Shown: positions 17,795 to 25,958 of the stretch, piece by piece | Numbering within the stretch: position 1 is the stretch's first letter | How the letters are laid out: the number at the start of each line of letters is the position of its first letter | NCBI GenBank assembly: GCA_944323825.1 | Contig: CALUTY010000003.1 | Location: 124,001 to 188,000, forward strand | Length of the DNA: 64,000 nt | Direction: 5' to 3' | Origin: an uncultured Bacteroidales bacterium | Lineage (GTDB): Bacteria > Bacteroidota > Bacteroidia > Bacteroidales > UBA932 | Position numbers and translations under genes: made by a program | The notes under the pieces: generated by a model | The model's database searches: none | What the model was told of the DNA's origin: nothing | What the model saw: the letters and a program-made list of their open reading frames with translations, nothing else

Positions 17795-17867
17795 GCGTAA
17801 AATTTACACCACAAAAATAATGAACCTGTTTTTAAAGACCAAACATTTTTGTGTAAATATTACACAA
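17795..17867 (-). promoter_or_regulatory. Promoter with two palindromic operators in front of the Nudix/ADP-ribosylglycohydrolase operon
   Basis: The -7 box reads TATTTTTG on the minus strand (17812-17819). One operator, GCGTAAAATTTACAC (17795-17809), covers the expected start of transcription. A second, TTGTGTAAATATTACACAA (17849-17867), has perfect 8-base arms and lies at the -33 region. Both fit GyGTAAAwwTTACAC. Two like palindromes flanking one promoter are what an autoregulating repressor would use, and the first gene encodes such a regulator. The 136-base gap to the next gene holds nothing else. Confidence 0.75.
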
Positions 17868-17920
17868 GAAATTGAATCAAACCGGCAACATGAAGACACA
17901 GATACCTCTTAATCAAGATA

Positions 17921-18796
17921 TTACATATATGGACCGAAAAACCAAGCTCCTTCCACACCGGCGACACTGCCAGGAGAGAATCCACGGCGAGAACCCGGAA
18001 CACGGTTGCCCAATACCACATTCATACCGAGATAAAGTCCCATGAAAGACGGACAGTAAGACGACGAAAACTCCCCGTCGACCGGAAAATGCCTTATCCC
18101 CTTATCCTTGAATATCAGGTCTGCAAGCCAATATCCCATTTCGGTGGACAATATGCCGATCCCGGCTCCGGCAAGCACATCCCCGAGCCAATGCTTGTCA
18201 TTGAAGATGCGCATCAGACCTATGGTCGCTGCCACAGAATATGCCCCTACGCTATTCCAGACGCTCCTTTCTCCATATTCCCTGCTGAACATTGTTGCTG
18301 TCATGAAAGCGGTGGCCGTATGTCCGGATGGAAAAGAATTGCGGCCCGAGCGGTCCGGACGCATTTCCCATACGGAATATTTCAGTCCGTTGACCAGGGA
18401 AGCCATAATGGCAGCAGAAAATGCATCGGATACAAGCATCCTTCCCCATGAACTTCGGCTCTTGATCCCGGCCGCCTTCATCCCCACCATTACCGCAGCC
18501 GGAGCATACTGCAGATAATCATCAATATGGCAGTCAAAAGACGGTGCAATGCCGTTCCTGAATTCCCGGAAGCGGACATTCTCCCCATTCACCGCGACAC
18601 CGCATGCAACCAGCGGCACTCCTACCCCTGCAATTCTGAAGACTTCAGAAGCCGCTACCTTTCCTCTGTTCCTGAAAACCTCCTGTCCAAGCATGGATGT
18701 ATCCGCGACCTGCGCCCATGCCGGAAAAGCCGTACAAAGGCAAAACAGGATCACCGGAACGACCCGGCACAGGAAATGTTTCTTCTGCCGCTCCAT
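17921..18796 (-). CDS. Secreted/periplasmic PAP2 family phosphatase
   Basis: A 291-residue protein with a signal peptide (MERQKKHFLCRVVPVILF, then FPAWA). The PAP2 triad is complete: K-x6-RP (KYSVWEMRP), PSGH (SFPSGHTATAF) and R-x5-H-x3-D (RIFNDKHWLGD). This type usually dephosphorylates lipid phosphates or lipid A at the periplasmic face. The frame is open upstream to 18997, but that part lies at or before the probable transcription start and looks non-coding, so the ATG at 18796 with its signal peptide is chosen. It stands alone between the Nudix operon and decayed genes. Confidence 0.86.
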   Translation of the reverse strand: MERQKKHFLCRVVPVILFCLCTAFPAWAQVADTSMLGQEVFRNRGKVAASEVFRIAGVGVPLVACGVAVNGENVRFREFRNGIAPSFDCHIDDYLQYAPAAVMVGMKAAGIKSRSSWGRMLVSDAFSAAIMASLVNGLKYSVWEMRPDRSGRNSFPSGHTATAFMTATMFSREYGERSVWNSVGAYSVAATIGLMRIFNDKHWLGDVLAGAGIGILSTEMGYWLADLIFKDKGIRHFPVDGEFSSSYCPSFMGLYLGMNVVLGNRVPGSRRGFSPGSVAGVEGAWFFGPYM

Positions 18797-18960
18797 GGCG
18801 GCAAAAATATCTCCCGACTTTGTGGAAATTCTGAAGAGTCTCTTCAGCAGCCCGGCTGAAGACGGAGAAGAGTAATTTACGCCCTCCGCCCTCCCCGAAA
18901 GAAAAACAATGTCTTTCACAGGACTTAGACTTACTTTATACCAATTTCTGAAATTCCGCG

Positions 18961-18968
18961 CAAAGTTA
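18961..18968 (-). promoter_or_regulatory. -7 box upstream of the secreted PAP2 gene
   Basis: Reads TAACTTTG on the minus strand with a TTG about 20 bases upstream (18989-18991), giving a leader near 158 bases. A second match, TATTTTTG at 18802-18809, sits almost on the start codon and would give a leaderless message, so it is less likely. The 299 bases 18797-19095 contain only this leader and promoter. Confidence 0.5.
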
Positions 18969-19095
18969 TTCATTTTTATATTCATACACAAAAACAACCC
19001 TTAGTATCGCTCTGAGAATCGAATATTCGAAAAAGAAATTTAGTTGACCAACGAAAAACAAGAAAAACGGGGATGACTCTCACTTTTGAGTTTCT

Positions 19096-19612
19096 TTAAA
19101 AGATTATCGAAAAGACATGTTGTCCGGCCACATGGTCATATCGGACTTGCCAGCCGTGGCAGTCACAGATGGACTTGACTATGGCGAGGCCGAGACCGTT
19201 GCCCCCGGCATTTTCAGAAGGCTTCCAGAAACGGTTGAAGATGTGCGTACTGTCCAGAGGATGACCGTCGGAGGTGTTTGATACGGCAAGGCTGTCCGGG
19301 GTGACGGCTATTGTCATATCGCCGCCGGGACGGTTGTGCCGGAGCGCATTGACGGCAAGGTTGGTGACAAGGGACTCCAGAAGGGTACGGTTGGCAAGGA
19401 TGCGGACCGGAACGGAAGGGAAATCCGTCCTGATGGATATGTCCGCTGTCATATTTTCCAGATAAGGCATCATGTCGCACACTGTCTGCACCACATCTTA
19501 TGCGGGTATAGATGAAATTCTGGTTGTCGAGCATGTCGGCCATTTCTCCGCTGAGATGCTCCGCCACGGAACTTGTCTCAGGAGGTCTGCCGGATGCAAT
19601 GTACAACATCAT
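19096..19612 (-). pseudogene. Sensor histidine kinase remnant (C-terminal ATPase part)
   Basis: The 3' portion encodes a HATPase_c domain: the N box LVTNLAVNALRHN, a degenerate D box (LAVSNTSDG), an F box (IFNRFWKP) and the G box GGNGLGLAIVKSICDCHGW, ending naturally at 19096. Upstream the frame breaks near 19495-19505; residues before it (PPETSSVAEHLSGEMADMLDN) are in another frame. No phosphoacceptor histidine, sensor or membrane part remains. It continues on the same strand from a truncated AraC gene, so a deletion seems to have joined the 5' end of one gene to the 3' end of another. Confidence 0.75.
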
Positions 19613-19669
19613 TTCGGATGACAGTCAGACGCTGGCATTCAATGCCGAAGGATACTATGACGCATTTTA

Positions 19670-20179
19670 TCAGCGGAAGCCGGGGAGCAGAAGCGGACTC
19701 GGCTGCCATGTCGACAGCCGGCTGCGGATAGACTCGTATGTAGCCACACATTCCTGCAAGACACTTCCTGCCAATGTAAACAGATGAGCTTCGCAAGGCG
19801 GCGTTTCATGAAGCCCCGCCGACCTGAGGATGTCGCCTTTCCACCTCATGAACTCATCCTTGAAAATCACAAGACGGATTTTCAGGTCAGGGCTTGCATC
19901 TGCAAGACGGAATTTTTCTCCGGCAAAAAGCATGAAGGCCTGTCCGGCGGATATTTCCATGCTCTTCGGACCGATGCAAAGCTTCAGTCTTCCATCCGTA
20001 CATATCCCGATGATGCTGAGTCCTTTTAGTCTTGTATGGCAATCCGCTGCCATGAACGGAATCCCATGGCTTTGCCATCCGGACAGATTGTCATACACCA
20101 TGAAGCCGTCTTCTATGACCGGACATCCGGTGCTGTTCCTGATATTTTCAAAGCCTATATTCCTGCAGTTTTCCATCAA
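19670..20179 (-). pseudogene. AraC-type regulator remnant (N-terminal sensing domain only)
   Basis: Residues about 1-155 look like the cupin-type ligand domain of AraC regulators (DGFMVYDNLSGWQSHG, ISAGQAFMLFAGEKFRL, IVFKDEF-like segment). After ATYESIRSRLS the frame runs into WQPSPLLLPGFR and a stop, and no AraC helix-turn-helix appears in any frame downstream. The next recognisable sequence is the kinase remnant. Its start is eight bases after the stop of the DUF4143 ATPase gene. It is very likely non-functional as a regulator. Confidence 0.7.
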
Positions 20180-20187
20180 TTCCGATT

Positions 20188-21534
20188 TTACAGAAACATC
20201 GTCATATATACCGGTATGTATTCGACTCCATTTTCCCGTTTATAATCCTTCGTGTAAATCAGATACCTGTTCATTACGCGGTCTGAAAACTTGGAACAGA
20301 ACACATCCAATGACTTATGGGTCTTATATCCGGAAGATTTCACCTCAACAGGAGATATCTTATGCTTGTCAGAAATGACAAAATCTATTTCATAATACTT
20401 CTTGCCTTCAGCATAGGGAATCGTGTGATAAAACAAATTCTTCCCTGATGCCCTCAACATCTGGGCTATGACATTCTCGTAGACATAACCCAAGTTGGTG
20501 CTGAACTTGTCATTCAGCAGCTTGTCATAAATCACATTTTCAACAACATCCCTGTCCTTGAATGCAAGAGTGACAAACAAGCCGGTATCTGAAGCATACA
20601 TCTTGAAATATTCTTCATTCTTCGTCAAAGCCAGCCCCGCATTAGGATCATCAGAATGGTACGCCACATTAACCGTCATGGAATCCTCCATCTCCTTCAC
20701 GACATTCATTATCCTTTCCGCCCTTTCGTCCCTGATGGTCATGCCTACCTGATAGCGTAATGCATTTTTGCTGAGCTGTGCAGGAATGGCATCATACAAT
20801 GCCTTGGCTCTCCCCGAGTCATCAATCTTCCCGAAATCTTCTTCATAAAGGGCTATGATATCGCGCTTCACCTGATCGACTGCAGATAAATTGTTCGTTC
20901 TGATATATGCGGAAACAGCCTGCGGCATTCCTCCCACAAGCATATACAGACGGAAATCACGCATGAGCTTGCGATGGACGGCATCGCCCAACGGCAATTT
21001 TTTCTCAAATGCCGTCCGTAACAGAGGAACAGTTGCCGTATCTCCAAGTGCCCATCTGAACTCCTCATAGTCCATCGGATACATATCCACTTTCGTTTCC
21101 TCACTCGGCACAAGAATATTACGGCTCCTGGAGCGGACAGATATCAGAGAACCTGTTTCTATATAGTCATAGCGGTGGTCCTTTACCAGATGCTTTATCG
21201 CCTGCCTTGCAAGCGGCTGCAACTGGACTTCGTCAAATATGATTGCCGACTCCCTTTCATGCAACTGCACCTGATAGATGAACTGCAGCCGCAGAAACAG
21301 ATAATTCAAATCTGAAATGTCATTGAACAAATCATTCACTTCCTTTGACACCTTTGAGAAGTCAATCAGAATATATGATTTATATTCACGACGGGCAAAT
21401 TCCTCCGCTATAGTTGATTTCCCGACACGCCTTGCTCCCTGTATCAGCAATGCCGTATCCCCCCGGCGCTCTGTTTTCCATTTGAGCATCGTATTGTATA
21501 TCTTTCGTTTGAAATAGGTTATATTCTCTTCCAT
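20188..21534 (-). CDS. AAA_14/DUF4143 ATPase
   Basis: A 448-residue protein with an N-terminal P-loop ATPase (Walker A GARRVGKST, Walker B SAIIFDEVQLQP) and a C-terminal DUF4143 part with a PD-(D/E)xK-like end (EIDFVISDKHKISPVEVKSS). The family is abundant in Bacteroidales, often in accessory DNA, and its cellular job is not established; links to mobile elements and stress have been suggested. The ATG at 21534 is preferred over a GTG at 21537. The gene is more AT-rich than its neighbours. Three 33-base repeats lie just upstream. Confidence 0.86.
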   Translation of the reverse strand: MEENITYFKRKIYNTMLKWKTERRGDTALLIQGARRVGKSTIAEEFARREYKSYILIDFSKVSKEVNDLFNDISDLNYLFLRLQFIYQVQLHERESAIIFDEVQLQPLARQAIKHLVKDHRYDYIETGSLISVRSRSRNILVPSEETKVDMYPMDYEEFRWALGDTATVPLLRTAFEKKLPLGDAVHRKLMRDFRLYMLVGGMPQAVSAYIRTNNLSAVDQVKRDIIALYEEDFGKIDDSGRAKALYDAIPAQLSKNALRYQVGMTIRDERAERIMNVVKEMEDSMTVNVAYHSDDPNAGLALTKNEEYFKMYASDTGLFVTLAFKDRDVVENVIYDKLLNDKFSTNLGYVYENVIAQMLRASGKNLFYHTIPYAEGKKYYEIDFVISDKHKISPVEVKSSGYKTHKSLDVFCSKFSDRVMNRYLIYTKDYKRENGVEYIPVYMTMFL

Positions 21535-21576
21535 CACCTATGTTTTATATGCGAATATAACCTCATAAAATTATTC

Positions 21577-21675
21577 CACCAAATTTTATCAGTGCATTTT
21601 GTCAATATCCACCAAATTTTTTATACGGGATTTGTCAATGAGCACCAAATTTTATCGGCACAATGTACCGGCTAA
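21577..21675. repeat. Three direct repeats at 33-base spacing upstream of the DUF4143 ATPase gene
   Basis: CACCAAATTTTATC occurs at 21577 and 21643, and CACCAAATTTTTTAT at 21610, exactly 33 bases apart. A second shared block TTGTCAAT lies before copies two and three. On the minus strand this reads TTGACAAA followed by TAAAATTTGGTG. It may be an operator array, or what is left of a repeated coding unit since 33 is a multiple of three; stops interrupt the minus frame. Confidence 0.7.
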
Positions 21676-21755
21676 AAAAAGTGGACATGGTCCAATTCAG
21701 GTTATCGGTAATTTCCGTAATTTTGCAGAGGATGAAAATGAAAATACCCCTTATC

Positions 21756-21815
21756 GTCGTTCCGACCGGAGGGCGAAGTTTATTCCATAGATTCCTCGAC
21801 TGCGCTCGGGATGAC
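21756..21815. repeat. Extragenic element with inverted ends
   Basis: The 60-base element begins GTCGTTCCGACC and ends TCGGGATGAC; the ends are inverted repeats matching at 8 of 10 positions. The same kind of ends border the element at 57907-58004, and a one-ended copy occurs near 57129. It lies in the 5' region of ogt, upstream of its start codon. Confidence 0.55.
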
Positions 21816-21863
21816 TCATTGGGGGTACTATTGCGGATAGACATTAAAAATGATTTTGGGGAT

Positions 21864-22382
21864 ATGGAGGAAAGAAAAATAATGGTGCAGAGATATCAGG
21901 CGCCTTGCGGGAGGCTGGTGCTGGGCTCTTTCAGGGAAAGGCTGTGCTTATGCGACTGGGAGGTGGAAAGGCACAGGAAGGCTGTGGACAGGAGGCTGGA
22001 GAGGATGCTGAAGGCGGAATTCGAGGAAGGGACAACGGAAATAATAAGGGAGGCGGCCGGTGAGCTGGACGGATATTTCCGGAGAGAACGGGAATCATTT
22101 GACATTCCGCTGCTTTTTGCGGGCACGGAATTTCAGAAAAAAGTATGGAAAATGCTTGAAGAAATCCCTTACGGGAAGACCATATCCTATGCAGGCCTTG
22201 CCGCCAGACTCGATATGCCCGGTGCAGTCCGGGCGGTGGCAAATGCCAACGGTGCGAATGCCATTTCGATATTCCTGCCTTGCCACAGGGTCATAGGCAG
22301 CGACGGGTCCCTCACCGGATATGGAGGAGGAATCGCAGCAAAGAAATTCCTGCTGGAGCTCGAATCAGACAGTCTGTTCTGA
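21864..22382 (+). CDS. ogt: Methylated-DNA--protein-cysteine methyltransferase
   Basis: Repairs O6-methylguanine by moving the methyl group to its own cysteine. The acceptor motif is PCHRVIG with the catalytic cysteine, preceded by the helix-turn-helix segment ISYAGLAARLDMPGAVRAVANANGAN. The protein has 172 residues, the normal Ogt length. A longer open frame from 21663 passes through the extragenic element and is rejected; the ATG at 21864 (MEERKIMVQRYQAPCGRL) is chosen. An AraC-type gene faces it from downstream (22461-23267). Confidence 0.93.
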   Translation: MEERKIMVQRYQAPCGRLVLGSFRERLCLCDWEVERHRKAVDRRLERMLKAEFEEGTTEIIREAAGELDGYFRRERESFDIPLLFAGTEFQKKVWKMLEEIPYGKTISYAGLAARLDMPGAVRAVANANGANAISIFLPCHRVIGSDGSLTGYGGGIAAKKFLLELESDSLF

Positions 22383-22460
22383 CATATTTCCAAATACCGC
22401 CTATTACACGAATTACTGCGAATACCTGCATTTTTGCGGTTTGACCATCGGGACGGCGTC

Positions 22461-23267
22461 TCATCCCCGGTATTCCGTCGGGCTTACTCCCAGATGCTGC
22501 TGCACATAACGGCTGAAATAGGCAGGCGACGAGAAGCCGAACATGTCGGAAATGCGGACAAAGGTCAGGGACTTGTCCCTGAGCAGACGGGAGATGTCGA
22601 GTACGGTGTACCGGTTTATCCAATAGTTGGCGGCATAGCCGCTTACTTTCCGGGAGACTTCGGACAGGTATTTGGGAGTCACGCACAGCTTGTCGGCATA
22701 CCAGTTCACTTCGCGGTGTTCGCGATATGTCCCGTTTTCCAGCATATTGAGGAAGCGGCTCATGATGGTGGCGCTTTGCTGAGGAATATTGTCCGCTCCG
22801 TAAAGATGCGAATGAAAATCGAAGAAATCTATTATCAGCATCTGGACGGAGGCTGTCAGCAAGTCGCGGCGGAAATGATGACCGGTCTGTGCCAGCCGTG
22901 ATTCAACCATTTCGAAGTCCTTGCGGCATTGTTCCTGCTGTCCGGCATCCAATTTCATTATCGGATTGAGGAACAGGGACAGCTGCCCTTTCATGCCATA
23001 ATTGCTGAGCGGAGTGGAGAATTCGATAAACTCTGATGTGACATATATCACCTTCACCCTGAAATCTTCCCCGGGACATATGCGTTCCACCAGTTTGCCC
23101 TTGCGCACAATCATCAGGTCGCCTGCCTGCAGTTCGCGTTCCTCTCCGTTGTATTTCAGCCTGCATCTGCCTGCCAGACAGAGGGCATGGGACAGATAGT
23201 CGCCGTATGCGTCCGTACCCAGTCCGTCGAGGGTGTCCTTTATTATAATATTTTCCTTTTCCGCCAT
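22461..23267 (-). CDS. AraC family transcriptional regulator
   Basis: A 268-residue regulator with an N-terminal cupin-like domain (LSHALCLAGRCRLKYNGEERELQAGDLMIV) and a C-terminal double helix-turn-helix (WYADKLCVTPKYLSEVSRKVSG, then VRISDMFGFSSPAYFSRYVQQHLGVSPTEYR). The start is the ATG at 23267, because the promoter's -7 box at 23291-23298 lies inside any longer reading. It is divergent from an aldo/keto reductase gene, sharing a 190-base promoter region, and is a good candidate to regulate it. Confidence 0.9.
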   Translation of the reverse strand: MAEKENIIIKDTLDGLGTDAYGDYLSHALCLAGRCRLKYNGEERELQAGDLMIVRKGKLVERICPGEDFRVKVIYVTSEFIEFSTPLSNYGMKGQLSLFLNPIMKLDAGQQEQCRKDFEMVESRLAQTGHHFRRDLLTASVQMLIIDFFDFHSHLYGADNIPQQSATIMSRFLNMLENGTYREHREVNWYADKLCVTPKYLSEVSRKVSGYAANYWINRYTVLDISRLLRDKSLTFVRISDMFGFSSPAYFSRYVQQHLGVSPTEYRG

Positions 23268-23290
23268 ATCCTCATTTTTTATTTCATTTG

Positions 23291-23436
23291 CAAATATAGA
23301 CATTTCAAAACAATAACTCTTTCAAGGCTCACCGGCAGGCTTGTCTTTTTTACATTTTAACTACAAAAAACGGAAATATGTACATGTCCTGCCGCAATTC
23401 TTATAATGAGGCTTTCTCCCGACTGCCGTACTTTTG
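23291..23436. promoter_or_regulatory. Divergent promoters for the AraC (-) and aldo/keto reductase (+) genes
   Basis: The minus strand carries TATATTTG at 23291-23298 facing the AraC gene. The plus strand carries TACTTTTG at 23429-23436, 22 bases before the reductase start. The 130 bases between them are free for regulator binding. Confidence 0.6.
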
Positions 23437-23457
23437 CAGAAGTATAAAAAATAGAAT

Positions 23458-24465
23458 ATGAATTACAGGACATTAGGACCGAGCGGACTGAGAGTGTCCG
23501 CCATAGGATTGGGATGTATGGGCATGAGCCACGCCTACGGTGCGCCGGCAGACAGGCGGGAAATGACCGAACTGCTCTCCGATGCGGTGGATATGGGCTA
23601 CACATTTTTCGACACGGCTGAATCATACGGCACCGCCGCCAATCCTCATGACAACGAAGAACTGTTGGGAGAAGCCCTCAGGCCTTTCCGAGACAGGATT
23701 GTCATTGCAACCAAATTCGGCATTTCATTTGAGAATCCGAATGCCCCCGGCACCCACGCCGTCATCACGGACTCGCGTCCGGAAGTGATACGCCGCTCTG
23801 TCGAAAGCTCCTTACGGAGGTTGCAGACCGACCATATTGACCTTTATTACCAGCACCGCACCGACCCGCAGGTGGAGCCGGAAACGGTGGCATCCGTGAT
23901 GGCCGACCTGATAAAGGAGGGCAAGATTCTCCATTGGGGCCTTTCGGAAGCGAATGTGGAATATATGCGCAGGGCGCACAGCGTATGCCATGTGACGGCA
24001 ATACAGAACCGCTATTCGATGATGGCACGGTGGAACGAATCCCTTTTCCCTGTGCTCGAAGAACTGGGCATCGGCTTCGTGGCGTTCTCTCCGCTTGCCA
24101 ACGGTCTTCTCTCCCTGTATTATACGGAAAATGACCGTTTCGACGCAGCTGTGGACTACCGGGCCTCCATGCCCCAATTCCAAAAGGAAAGCTTCGGACA
24201 GAACAAGGCCCTGTTCTCTCTCCTTGATGAACTGGCAGAGCAGAAACACGCCACACCCGCCCAAATCTCCCTTGCCTGGATGCTGTGCAAAAAGCCGTGG
24301 ATTGTCCCCATTCCCGGCACCCGGAAACTGTGCAGACTGAAGGAGAATATCGGAGCGGCAGACATCCGGCTGTCCGCTGAAGAAATAAAAGACATAGATG
24401 CGGCCCTTGACTCAATGCACATGAGCAATGTGTTCAGCGGTTCTCCCGTAAAAAGGCGGAATTGA
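23458..24465 (+). CDS. Aldo/keto reductase (AKR13/YajO-like)
   Basis: A 335-residue NADPH-dependent oxidoreductase with a TIM barrel. The catalytic tetrad is visible: Asp and Tyr in FFDTAESYG, Lys in IATKFG and His in YYQHRTD. The NADPH-binding end reads IPIPGTRKLCRLKENIGAADIRLS, typical of the AKR13 group. These enzymes reduce diverse aldehydes; no physiological substrate can be assigned. It is divergent from an AraC regulator gene that probably controls it, and remnants follow it downstream. Confidence 0.92.
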   Translation: MNYRTLGPSGLRVSAIGLGCMGMSHAYGAPADRREMTELLSDAVDMGYTFFDTAESYGTAANPHDNEELLGEALRPFRDRIVIATKFGISFENPNAPGTHAVITDSRPEVIRRSVESSLRRLQTDHIDLYYQHRTDPQVEPETVASVMADLIKEGKILHWGLSEANVEYMRRAHSVCHVTAIQNRYSMMARWNESLFPVLEELGIGFVAFSPLANGLLSLYYTENDRFDAAVDYRASMPQFQKESFGQNKALFSLLDELAEQKHATPAQISLAWMLCKKPWIVPIPGTRKLCRLKENIGAADIRLSAEEIKDIDAALDSMHMSNVFSGSPVKRRN

Positions 24466-24593
24466 CCTCATGGTTCGACAGTTTCCTGACAGAAATAATG
24501 GGACAATAGCCTGATGCCGGCTTTTCTGTCATTCCGGCCAATCGTAAGGGAGCAAATTAAATCGAGTCATCATGAATTACAACTGCCGGGTAT

Positions 24594-24812
24594 CTATGCC
24601 GCCATCGGACACAGCGGCTTGAAGTGATCACGGATGTGAGGAGAAGATATGGAATAATGATGTCTGCAAACCTGAATGTCAGCGATCAATGCCATAAGAC
24701 ACCCGCAGATGCCCGTGAGAGCCACAATGAGGATGGCGAACGGCATCTTCCATTCCCGCAGGAGGAACATCAGCACAGTCAGGACCAGCAATTGAATAGT
24801 CGGTCCGGTTTT
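24594..24812 (-). pseudogene. C-terminal fragment of an unidentified membrane protein
   Basis: An open stretch of about 72 codons follows a stop at 24813-24815. It contains two hydrophobic segments (LLVLTVLMFLL and FAILIVALTGICGCLMALIA) and ends at 24594. No start codon or family could be recognised. It directly follows the GH2 remnant on the same strand in another frame, so it looks like a third truncated gene rather than part of that enzyme. The upstream stretch 24466-24593 shows nothing. Confidence 0.35.
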
Positions 24813-25332
24813 CTATACCCTGAATGTCGTATGACTGGCGGTCACCGTACAGGAGATTCTGCAGGGCATCCCAGGAAAGACGGTACGAAGGCCTGAAATC
24901 TGGGGAGGCCAGGTAACGCAGGAGGGAAGCACGGAAGGCCGCCCCTTCAGGGGTTCCCGACACCGCATCAAGGTCCGTCATGCAGACAAGCAGGGACCCG
25001 TTGCCGACAGAAATTTCAGCCAGCAGCCCAAGCCTGTAGCATCTTTCGGCATTGTCTATCACCTGCACCAAAGGAATATGACCTGTCACGGAATCCAGAA
25101 TCAGAGGCCGGGAATTGCGGCAGATGCTCCACCATTGCCAGCCGCTGCGCCCTTCGTTCGGGAAATACGAAAACAAAGGAGCTTCAGGATCGCACAGCAC
25201 CGAAAGGGTCCCGGGAGAAACCGTCTTGCCGGCTCTCTCGGATATTGTCTTGAACATCGACCAGTTCCAGAAATCAGGGATGAACATGCCTCCGACAGTG
25301 TTCTGTTCCACGGATGAATGCTCCGGCACCAA
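24679..25332 (-). pseudogene. GH2-like glycoside hydrolase remnant (C-terminal part)
   Basis: The frame resembles the C-terminal part of Bacteroidales GH2/beta-galactosidase-like enzymes: EHSSVEQNTVGGMFIPDFWNW, SPGTLSVLCDPEAPLFSYFPNE, GWQWWSICRNSRPLILD and DFRPSYRLSWDALQNLLYG. The catalytic (alpha/beta)8 domain and all earlier parts are absent. Similarity fades after about 24830, and the last 50 codons to 24679 look non-coding. The 5' break (about 25310-25332) abuts an oppositely oriented esterase remnant. Confidence 0.65.
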
Positions 25333-25958
25333 AAGGACACGCTTCCCGAATGCAGACTCTTGTCACTCATTGGAGAGGACTTTGGGAACAGGGAGAACTG
25401 CCGTTCTATCTCGTGGAACTCGCCCCTTACCTGTACAGCAACGAGAGCAGGCATGGAGGCACATCAGGGGCATTGCTGAGAGAAGCCCAGTTCGAAGCGG
25501 CACGAAGCATCCCCAACAGCGGAATCGTCTGCACCAACGACCTCGCATACCCGTATGAGGACGTTCAGATACATCCTTGCCGCAAAAAGGAGGTCGGACA
25601 AAGGCTTGCATGGCTTGCCCTCAACAGGGCATACGGGTTCGACAGCATTGACTGCGAAGGCCCTGTCTTCAGGGAAATGGAGGTTGTCGGGAACGAAGCC
25701 GTGCTCCGTTTTGACAACGACCGCAACGGTTTCAGCCCTTGGTATGGTCTTGAAGGTTTCGAGATTGCTGGAGAGGACCGGATGTTCCATAAGGCGGAAG
25801 CCCATGTCATACCAGGACAAAAGTGCGTGAAAGTGTCTTCAGAGGCCGTGGCCAAGCCTGTTGCCGTAAGGTATGGCTTCAGGGACTTCTGTTCCGGCAA
25901 CCTCACCGGCGCCCGCAATCTCCCTGCTTTCCCGTTCCGCACAGACGATTGGCAGTAG
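25314..25958 (+). pseudogene. Sialate O-acetylesterase remnant (C-terminal part)
   Basis: 214 codons match the C-terminal half of sialate O-acetylesterases of the SGNH fold: RMQTLVTHWRGLWEQGELPFYLVEL, LLREAQFEAAR and block V YEDVQIHP with the catalytic histidine, then a beta-rich tail ending FPFRTDDWQ, the normal C-terminus. The N-terminal part with the GDS nucleophile is missing, so it cannot be active. It starts where the GH2 remnant starts on the other strand. Its 3' end overlaps the HxlR gene by 56 bases. Confidence 0.72.

Noticed and set aside
18802..18809. TATTTTTG almost touching the PAP2 start codon, suggesting a leaderless message
   Set aside because: A better promoter with a -33 element lies at 18961-18968, and leaderless starts cannot be shown from sequence alone.
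21577..21675. CRISPR-like array from the 33-base repeats
   Set aside because: The shared core is only about 14 bases, there are three copies, and no cas genes are present.
21663..21863. N-terminal extension of Ogt to 239 residues
   Set aside because: The extension reads through the extragenic element and lacks Ogt similarity; the ATG at 21864 gives the normal length.
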